Source: an uncultured Oscillospiraceae bacterium (GTDB lineage: Bacteria > Bacillota > Clostridia > Oscillospirales > Oscillospiraceae). From it: DNA of 64,000 bases. The position numbers were made by a program, and so were the translations under genes. The stretch spans positions 39,773 to 103,772 of the forward strand of contig CAMVMU010000001.1 in assembly GCA_947168655.1 (NCBI GenBank). The letters run 5' to 3'. Positions 58,201-64,000 of this stretch are shown here, piece after piece (the stretch's first letter is position 1; each line of letters opens with the position of its first letter). The notes under the pieces were generated by a model, which was given only the letters and a program-made list of their open reading frames with translations, was not told the DNA's origin and did not search any database.

Positions 58201-59370
58201 ATGAAAAAGATTCTTGCAATGGTCCTCGCCCTGGTCATGGCCCTGGCTCTGGTAGCCTGCGGCGGCGGCAACAAGTCCGACTTCAAGGTGGGCTTCATCA
58301 CCCTGCACGATGAGAACTCCACCTATGACCTGAACTTCATCAACGCCGCCAAGGCAGCCTGCGAGAAGCTGGGTGTGGACTACGTCATCAAGACCAACAT
58401 CGGTGAGGACCAGTCCTGCTACGAGACCGCCTGCGACATGGCTGACGCCGGCTGCAAGGTCGTCTTTGCCGACAGCTTCGGCCACGAGCCCTACATGATC
58501 GAGGCCGCCAAGAAGTACCCCGACGTCCAGTTCTGCCATTCCACCGGCACCCGCGCCCACACCGAGGGCCTGGCCAACTACCACAACGCTTTCGCCTCCA
58601 TCTATGAGGGCCGCTATCTGGCCGGCGTCGCTGCCGGTATGAAGCTGCAGCAGCTGGTGGCTGAGGGCAAGCCCGCCAAGATCGGCTACGTCGGCGCCTT
58701 CACCTACGCCGAGGTGGTCTCCGGCTACACCTCCTTCTTCCTGGGCGTGCGCTCCATCGTTCCCGAAGTGACCATGGACGTCACCTTCACCGGCTCCTGG
58801 TACAACGAGGCCGCCGAGAAGGAAGCCGCCAACAAGCTGATCCAGGGCGGTTGCTCCCTGATCAGCCAGCACGCTGACTCCTTCGGCGCCCCCACCGCCT
58901 GCGAGACCGCCGGTGTGCCCGACGTGTCCTACAACGGCAGCACCAAGGACGTCGCCCCCAACACCTACATCATCTCCTCCCGCATCAACTGGGAGCCCTA
59001 CTATGAGTACGTGATCAAGGCCGTGCAGAAGGGTGAGAAGATGGATCCCGACTGGACCGGCACCATCGCTACCGGCTCCGTGGAGCTGACCGAGCTCAAC
59101 ACCGACGTGGCTGCTCCCGGCACCCAGGAGGCCATTGACAAGGCCATGGCCGAGCTCAAGGCCGGCACCCTCCACGTGTTCGACACCTCCAAGTTCACCG
59201 TGGAGGGCAAGGCTCTGGATTCCTACAAGGCCGACGTGGATTCCGACGAGGCTTATGAGCATGAGACCGAGGTCGTCTCCGACGGTTACTTCCACGAGTC
59301 CGAGTTCCGCTCCGCTCCCTACTTCGATCTGACCATCGACGGCATCACCCTGCTGGATACCGCGTTCTGA
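58201..59370 (+). CDS. BMP-family ABC transporter substrate-binding lipoprotein
   Basis: 389 residues. Lipoprotein signal MKKILAMVLALVMALALVAC with the lipobox cysteine C20; anchored outside the membrane. BMP-type fold (FKVGFITLHDENSTYDLNF, KVVFADSFGHEPYM, AKIGYVGAFTYAEVVSGY). Characterised BMP-family proteins bind nucleosides or purines, and the genes around it fit a purine/urate-like ligand. It ends with a strong terminator, so it can be made in excess over the rest of the transporter. Confidence 0.94.
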   Translation: MKKILAMVLALVMALALVACGGGNKSDFKVGFITLHDENSTYDLNFINAAKAACEKLGVDYVIKTNIGEDQSCYETACDMADAGCKVVFADSFGHEPYMIEAAKKYPDVQFCHSTGTRAHTEGLANYHNAFASIYEGRYLAGVAAGMKLQQLVAEGKPAKIGYVGAFTYAEVVSGYTSFFLGVRSIVPEVTMDVTFTGSWYNEAAEKEAANKLIQGGCSLISQHADSFGAPTACETAGVPDVSYNGSTKDVAPNTYIISSRINWEPYYEYVIKAVQKGEKMDPDWTGTIATGSVELTELNTDVAAPGTQEAIDKAMAELKAGTLHVFDTSKFTVEGKALDSYKADVDSDEAYEHETEVVSDGYFHESEFRSAPYFDLTIDGITLLDTAF

Positions 59371-59389
59371 TCAGACCCCTTTATCCGTG

Positions 59390-59427
59390 AAAGAACGGGC
59401 TGTTTTTTGACAGCCCGTTCTTTTTTG
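59390..59427 (+). terminator. Terminator after the substrate-binding protein gene
   Basis: AAAGAACGGGCTGT and ACAGCCCGTTCTTT, 14 bp perfect, then TTTG. Confidence 0.9.
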
Positions 59428-59458
59428 TCTCCACGCCTCCGCTTTTTGCTGTTTTTGA

Positions 59459-59487
59459 TTTACAAGCGCCGCAGTTTGTGATACAAT
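59459..59487 (+). promoter_or_regulatory. Promoter of the ATPase-permease transcript
   Basis: TTTACA (59459-59464), 17 bp, TACAAT (59482-59487) with TGA before the -10. Confidence 0.7.
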
Positions 59488-59549
59488 AAAGTGTAAAATT
59501 ATGTAGGGTGGCAGCTTGTATTTTCCACCAAACAGAAAGGGTGAACGCC

Positions 59550-61100
59550 TTGGAAGTTGTGAAAAACGCCGTCAGAATGGAGAACATCACCAAACGCTTC
59601 GGCACCAAAGTTGTGGCCAACAACGCCGTCAACCTGGAGCTGCACGAGGGCGAGATCCTGTCCCTGCTGGGCGAAAACGGCAGCGGCAAGACCACGCTGA
59701 TGAACATGCTCTCCGGCATCTATCACCCCGATGAGGGACAGATCTACATCCACGATAAGCCGGTGGTCATTGCCTCCCCCAAGGACGCCTTTGACAACGG
59801 CATCGGCATGATCCATCAGCATTTCAAGCTGGTGGACGTGTTCACCGCAACGGAAAACATCGTCCTCGGTCTGCCCGGCAAGCTGGACCTGAAAAAGTCC
59901 GCCCAGAAGATCCGGGAGATCTGCGAGAAGTACGGCTTTGACATCGATCCGGATCAGAAGATCTACAACATGTCCGTATCCCAGAAGCAGACGGTGGAGA
60001 TCGTCAAGGTCCTCTACCGCGGCGCGGATATTCTGATCCTGGACGAGCCCACCGCCGTGCTGACCCCCCAGGAGACGGACAAGCTGTTCCAGATCATGCG
60101 GAATATGCAGAAGGACGGCAAGTCCCTTATCATTATCACCCACAAGCTCCACGAGGTGCTGGAGGTCAGCGACCGGGTGGCGATCCTCCGCAAGGGCGAA
60201 TACGTGGGCGACGTAGCCACCAAGGACGCCGACCAGCAGTCCCTCACGGACATGATGGTGGGCCGCCGTGTCAGCCTGAATATCAACCGCCCCAACCCCG
60301 TGGATCCCAAGCCGCGGCTGGTCATCGAGCATCTGACCGCTTACGACGAGCTGGGCGTCAAGCGGCTGGACGACGTCAGCTTCACCGCCAACAGCGGCGA
60401 GGTGCTGGGCATCGCAGGCGTGGCCGGCTCCGGTCAGCGGGAGCTGCTGGAGGCCGTGGCTGGCCTGTACCCCGTGAAGGAGGGTAAAATCCTGTTCTAT
60501 GATCCCGACTATGACGGCACCGACAAACTGCCGAAAAACCTGGTGGGCATGGATCCCATGGCCATCCGCAAGGCCGGCGTCGCCATGAGCTTCGTGCCGG
60601 AGGACCGTCTGGGCATGGGCCTGGTCGGCACCATGGGCATGACGGGCAACATGCTGCTGCGCTCCTGGCGCAAGACCAAGGGCCTGTTTGTCAGCCGCAA
60701 GGAGCCGGAGGCCATGGCCAAACGCATCTGGGAGGAGCTGGAGGTCGTGACGCCCAGCACCAACTTCCCAGTGCGGCGCATGTCCGGCGGCAACGTGCAG
60801 AAGGTGCTGGTGGGCCGCGAGATCGCCCAGGAACCTGCCGTTCTGATGACGGCCTACGCCGTCCGCGGTCTGGATATCAACACCTCCTACACCATCTACA
60901 ATCTGCTGACGGAACAGAAGCTGAAGGGCCGCGCCGTCATCTACGTGGGCGAGGACCTGGACGTGCTGCTGGAGCTGTGCGACCGGATCGTGGTGCTGTG
61001 CGGCGGACAGGTCTCCGGCGTGGTTGACGCCCGTACCACCGATAAGCGCGAGGTGGGACGGCTGATGACGCTTCACAAGGGAGGTGCCGAAAATGAATAA
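59550..61100 (+). CDS. Nucleoside/purine-type ABC transporter ATPase, two fused domains
   Basis: 516 residues from a TTG at 59550 after AGAAAGGGTGA; an earlier frame start lacks a ribosome site. First domain is complete: GENGSGKTTLMNML, Q-loop in MIHQHFKL, LILDEPTAVLTPQE. The second has a degenerate P-loop (GVAGSGQREL) and the Walker B region VLMTAYAVRGLDI lacks D-E, as commonly seen in this YufO/RbsA-type group, while the signature MSGGNVQKVLVGRE remains. Overlaps the first permease by 8 bases. Confidence 0.93.
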   Translation: MEVVKNAVRMENITKRFGTKVVANNAVNLELHEGEILSLLGENGSGKTTLMNMLSGIYHPDEGQIYIHDKPVVIASPKDAFDNGIGMIHQHFKLVDVFTATENIVLGLPGKLDLKKSAQKIREICEKYGFDIDPDQKIYNMSVSQKQTVEIVKVLYRGADILILDEPTAVLTPQETDKLFQIMRNMQKDGKSLIIITHKLHEVLEVSDRVAILRKGEYVGDVATKDADQQSLTDMMVGRRVSLNINRPNPVDPKPRLVIEHLTAYDELGVKRLDDVSFTANSGEVLGIAGVAGSGQRELLEAVAGLYPVKEGKILFYDPDYDGTDKLPKNLVGMDPMAIRKAGVAMSFVPEDRLGMGLVGTMGMTGNMLLRSWRKTKGLFVSRKEPEAMAKRIWEELEVVTPSTNFPVRRMSGGNVQKVLVGREIAQEPAVLMTAYAVRGLDINTSYTIYNLLTEQKLKGRAVIYVGEDLDVLLELCDRIVVLCGGQVSGVVDARTTDKREVGRLMTLHKGGAENE

Positions 61101-62187
61101 AAAAGAGCCGCTGCTTTATATCTCCAAGCGCGAATCCATCACCTGGCAGAAAAGCTGGATGATCCGCGGCATCGCCATTTTGCTGGCCCTCGTTTTCTGC
61201 GGCATCATCACCATGCTGCTCACCGGTCTGAATCCCATCGAGGTGTTCAGCACCATCTTTTACGGCGCCTTCGGCACAATGCGCAAGAGCTGGGTCACCG
61301 CCCAGAAGCTGGCCATTCTGCTGGGCATCTCCCTGGCCATCACCCCCGCCTTCAAGATGCGGTTCTGGAACATCGGCGCCGAGGGACAGGTGCTGATCGG
61401 CTGCCTGGCCTGTGCCGCCTGCATGATCACCCTGGGCGGCAAGGTACCCAGTGCCCTTCTGGTGCTGATCTCCCTGGCCGCCAGTCTGGCGGCCGGCGCC
61501 CTGTGGGGCTTCCTGCCCGCCATCTTCAAGGCACACTGGGAGACCAACGAGACGCTGTTCACCCTGATGATGAACTATATCGCCATGCAGCTGGCCGCCT
61601 ATTTCATCATCGTCTGGGAGGTGCCGAAAGGCTCCGGCAACATCGGCATTATCAACCAGAACTCTCAAGCCGGATGGCTGCCGGTGCTGGGGGGACAGCA
61701 ATATCTGCTGACCATCCTGCTTATCGCCGTTCTCACCGGCTTCATGTACGTTTACCTCACCTACAGCAAGCACGGCTATGAGATCTCCGTGGTGGGCGAG
61801 AGTCACCGAACCGCCAGCTACGCAGGCATCAAGGTGGGGCGGGTCATCGTGCGCACCATGGTGCTCTCCGGCGCCATCTGCGGTCTGGTGGGCTTCCTTC
61901 TGGTCAGCGGCAACGACCACACCCTCACCACCACCCTGGTGGACGGGCGAGGCTTCACCGCCGTCATGGTATCCTGGCTGGCCAAATTCAACCCCATCGG
62001 CATGATCTTCACCAGCCTGCTGCTGGTGGTTTTGGAGCGCGGCGCCACCGAGATCTCCAGCGTGTTCAGCCTGAACCACTCCTTTGCCGATATCCTCACC
62101 GGCATTATCCTCTTCTTCATCATCGGCAGTGATTTCTTCACCAACTATCAGGTCCACTTCCGCAAGGCGAAAAAGGAGGTCGAGTGA
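61093..62187 (+). CDS. ABC transporter permease 1 (BMP/nucleoside type)
   Basis: 364 residues from ATG 61093 after GGGAGGTGCCGAAA. About eight to ten membrane helices; contains NIGAEGQVLIGCLACA and ESHRTASYAGIKVGR, the permease cytoplasmic loop that docks the ATPase. Family BPD_transp_2, like YufP. It is followed two bases later by the second permease. Confidence 0.92.
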   Translation: MNKKEPLLYISKRESITWQKSWMIRGIAILLALVFCGIITMLLTGLNPIEVFSTIFYGAFGTMRKSWVTAQKLAILLGISLAITPAFKMRFWNIGAEGQVLIGCLACAACMITLGGKVPSALLVLISLAASLAAGALWGFLPAIFKAHWETNETLFTLMMNYIAMQLAAYFIIVWEVPKGSGNIGIINQNSQAGWLPVLGGQQYLLTILLIAVLTGFMYVYLTYSKHGYEISVVGESHRTASYAGIKVGRVIVRTMVLSGAICGLVGFLLVSGNDHTLTTTLVDGRGFTAVMVSWLAKFNPIGMIFTSLLLVVLERGATEISSVFSLNHSFADILTGIILFFIIGSDFFTNYQVHFRKAKKEVE

Positions 62188-62189
62188 TC

Positions 62190-63182
62190 ATGTTTGACTT
62201 CGTATCCTTCATCCCCCGTGCCGTGATGCAGGGCACCCCCCTCCTGTTTGGCTCCACCGGCGAGATCCTGACGGAGAAATCCGGCAACCTGAACCTGGGT
62301 ATCCCCGGCATCATGTACGTGGGTGCCATCAGCGGCGTCATCGGCTCCTTCTTCTATGAGCAGTCCATGGCCGGCCAGCCCCTCAACGGCTTTTGGGCCA
62401 TCGCCATTCCCATGGCCTGTTCCCTGCTGGGATCCCTGCTGATGGGACTCCTGTACTGCTTCCTCACCGTCACGCTGCGGGCCAACCAGAACGTCACCGG
62501 TCTGGCTCTCACCACCTTCGGCGTAGGCTTCGGCAACTTCTTTGGCGGTTCCCTTATCAAGCTGGCCCACAGCGACGTGCCCTCCGTGGCTCTGCCCGCC
62601 ACCAGCGCCTTTTTCAGCAAACACCTGCCCTTTGCGGATAATCTGGGCTGGTTTGGCAAGATCTTCCTCAGCTACGGCTTTCTGGCGTATCTGGCCATCA
62701 TCATCGCCCTGATTGCCTCCTACATCCTCAATCATACCAGAGCGGGCCTCCACCTGCGCAGCGTGGGCGAGAGCCCTGCCACCGCCGACGCCGCCGGCAT
62801 CAACGTGACGAGGCACAAGTATCTGGCCACCTGTATCGGCAGCATGATCGCCGGATTGGGCGGACTGTACTACGTGATGGACTACGCCTGCGGCATCTGG
62901 TCCAACAATGCCTTCGGCGACCGCGGCTGGCTGGCCATCGCCCTGGTCATCTTCACCATCTGGCGGCCCAACATCAGCATTCTGGCCTCCATTCTCTTTG
63001 GCGGATTGTACATCCTGTACCTCTATATCCCCACCGGCACCCAAATGGAGGTGAAGGAGCTCTACAAGATGCTGCCCTACGTGATCACCCTGCTGGTACT
63101 GATCGTCGTATCCCTGCGTAAAAAGCGGGAGGATCAGCCCCCCGCCTCTCTGGGGCTGAGCTACTTCCGCGAAGACCGATAA
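62190..63182 (+). CDS. ABC transporter permease 2 (BMP/nucleoside type)
   Basis: 330 residues from ATG 62190; a GTG six bases upstream is an alternative, being closer to AAAGGAGGT. Contains LTEKSGNLNLGIPGIMYVGA (the YufQ-type N-terminal signature) and VGESPATADAAGINVTRHKY, the ATPase-docking loop. With permease 1 it forms the channel heterodimer. Operon ends with the terminator at 63187. Confidence 0.92.
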   Translation: MFDFVSFIPRAVMQGTPLLFGSTGEILTEKSGNLNLGIPGIMYVGAISGVIGSFFYEQSMAGQPLNGFWAIAIPMACSLLGSLLMGLLYCFLTVTLRANQNVTGLALTTFGVGFGNFFGGSLIKLAHSDVPSVALPATSAFFSKHLPFADNLGWFGKIFLSYGFLAYLAIIIALIASYILNHTRAGLHLRSVGESPATADAAGINVTRHKYLATCIGSMIAGLGGLYYVMDYACGIWSNNAFGDRGWLAIALVIFTIWRPNISILASILFGGLYILYLYIPTGTQMEVKELYKMLPYVITLLVLIVVSLRKKREDQPPASLGLSYFREDR

Positions 63183-63186
63183 CACA

Positions 63187-63219
63187 CGAAAAGGTGCCCT
63201 TGTCAGGGCACCTTTTTCG
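63187..63219 (+). terminator. Terminator of the ABC transporter operon
   Basis: CGAAAAGGTGCCCT and AGGGCACCTTTTTCG pair around TGTC with a T5 run. Confidence 0.9.
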
Positions 63220-63245
63220 TGGATCATGGAAAGGAGGGATCTGCC

Positions 63246-63980
63246 ACGCGTATCCTGCGTTATACCGTCACCGCTGACGAAGCCGGTCAAAAACTGAAAA
63301 CGCTGCTGCGCAGCCGCTGGCACATCTCCTCCTCCCTTCTCAGGAGCATGAAGTGGCGTGAGGGCGCAATCGCCGTGAACGGACAGAGCGTGCCCGTATC
63401 CACAGTTTTGCGTCAGGGAGACGCGGTGGCAGTGGACGTATCGGACAACGGCGCATTGAGCGAACACATCATCCCGGTTGACTATCCGCTGGATATCCTG
63501 TGGGAGGACGAGGATCTGCTGATCCTCAACAAGCCGGCCGGCCTCGCCGTTCACTCCGCCGCGCTGACGGAGGAAACGGTCACGGTGGCGGGCGCCGTGG
63601 CCCACTATCTGGACGGGCGTCCCTTCCACCCGGTAAACCGCCTGGACCGGGGCGTCACCGGCGTCATGGTGGTGGCAAAGAGCGGCTTTATCCACCACCG
63701 ATGTATGTCCATGCTCCACACCGACGATTTCCGCCGGGAATACCGGGGCGTCTGCGCCGGCATGCCGGAGCAAACAGCGGGGATCATCGCGCTTCCCATG
63801 GGCCGGGATCCCGACTCCGTGCTGAAGCGCCGCATCGACCCCGAGGGTCTCTCTGCCCGAACGGAATACCAGGTGCTGGATTCTTTTGGCGACCGCTCCC
63901 TGCTGCGGCTGCGCCCACTCACCGGGCGTACCCACCAGCTGCGGCTCCACTGCGCCGCCATAGGCCACATCTTCGAGTAG
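63246..63980 (+). CDS. RluA-family pseudouridine synthase, non-standard start and short C-terminus
   Basis: The N-terminus RILRYTVTADEAGQKLKTLL is an S4-like domain; catalytic aspartate in NRLDRGVTGVMVV; LTGRTHQLRLHCAAIGH near the end is the RluA signature. After AAAGGAGGGATCTGCC no ATG, GTG or TTG follows; ACG at 63246 sits at ideal distance and one base from ATG. A GTG at 63219 lies before the ribosome site. The protein stops at AIGHIFE, where family members continue with a G-D-X-X-Y-G segment, so about 35-45 residues are missing. 244 residues as annotated. Confidence 0.75.
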   Translation, partial: TRILRYTVTADEAGQKLKTLLRSRWHISSSLLRSMKWREGAIAVNGQSVPVSTVLRQGDAVAVDVSDNGALSEHIIPVDYPLDILWEDEDLLILNKPAGLAVHSAALTEETVTVAGAVAHYLDGRPFHPVNRLDRGVTGVMVVAKSGFIHHRCMSMLHTDDFRREYRGVCAGMPEQTAGIIALPMGRDPDSVLKRRIDPEGLSARTEYQVLDSFGDRSLLRLRPLTGRTHQLRLHCAAIGHIFE

Positions 63981-64000
63981 ACAGTCTTGTCGTCCTGATT

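Overview
The window is a GC-rich, gene-dense stretch of a Clostridia chromosome, most likely from an Oscillospiraceae-type gut anaerobe (Flavonifractor/Lawsonibacter/Oscillibacter-like). The evidence is a leuS T-box leader, a TPP riboswitch on thiT, an ACCTCC-type ribosome binding site on nearly every gene, TTGACA/TATAAT promoters, a CD1247-like protein, and short gut-Firmicutes hairpin repeats between genes. Species assignment is inference; there is no rRNA. No insertion sequence, prophage, CRISPR array or replication origin was seen.

Positions 1-42.4 kb are mostly housekeeping. In order: rarA (cut by the window edge) and nth from overlapping divergent promoters; a run of four small unknown genes; a ferredoxin-like protein, a MATE exporter and a cytidylate-kinase-like protein; tRNA-Gln; thiT under a TPP riboswitch; a hydrolase and cardiolipin synthase; pncB; the CD1247/efp/pepQ/yqeG group; rpsU; leuS with its T-box; a long minus-strand smc-ftsY-rph-rdgB-yhbY-nadD operon; tepA; an eight-gene minus-strand operon ddl-murF-ABC-F-flavodoxin-prfA-LUD-Sua5/CoaE-aminopeptidase; a nifS-iscU-Rrf2 iron-sulfur operon; rodA; tsaE-tsaB; and upp. 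Two gene fusions stand out: NadD-YqeK-RsfS and Sua5-CoaE.

Positions 42.4-63.2 kb form an accessory catabolic island built from the ssnA, ygfK, hydantoinase/dihydropyrimidinase, ygeY and ygeW families. These families are known from the E. coli yge-ygf region and from gut anaerobes that degrade purines and urate without oxygen. Here they are accompanied by a divergently encoded YheO/DauR-type regulator with a perfect palindromic site, two beta-family PLP enzymes (one threonine-synthase-like, one unusual 492-residue protein) where a YgeX lyase might be expected, an ECF sigma/anti-sigma pair on the opposite strand, and a BMP-type nucleoside/purine ABC importer. The likely logic is import (ABC system), amide-ring opening and deamination (SsnA, hydantoinase), redox (YgfK), amide hydrolysis and carbamoyl transfer (YgeY, YgeW) and PLP-dependent release of ammonia. 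This is inferred from family membership and neighbourhood, not shown by the sequence. Xanthine dehydrogenase subunits and a carbamate kinase are not in the window.

The most interesting unexplained signals are regulatory RNA or DNA structures in that island: a structured leader with an intrinsic terminator between the ssnA promoter and ssnA, a 25-bp palindrome equidistant from two divergent promoters, 14-bp direct repeats exactly 20 bp apart upstream of a -35 box, and a chain of five hairpins between ygeY and ygeW.
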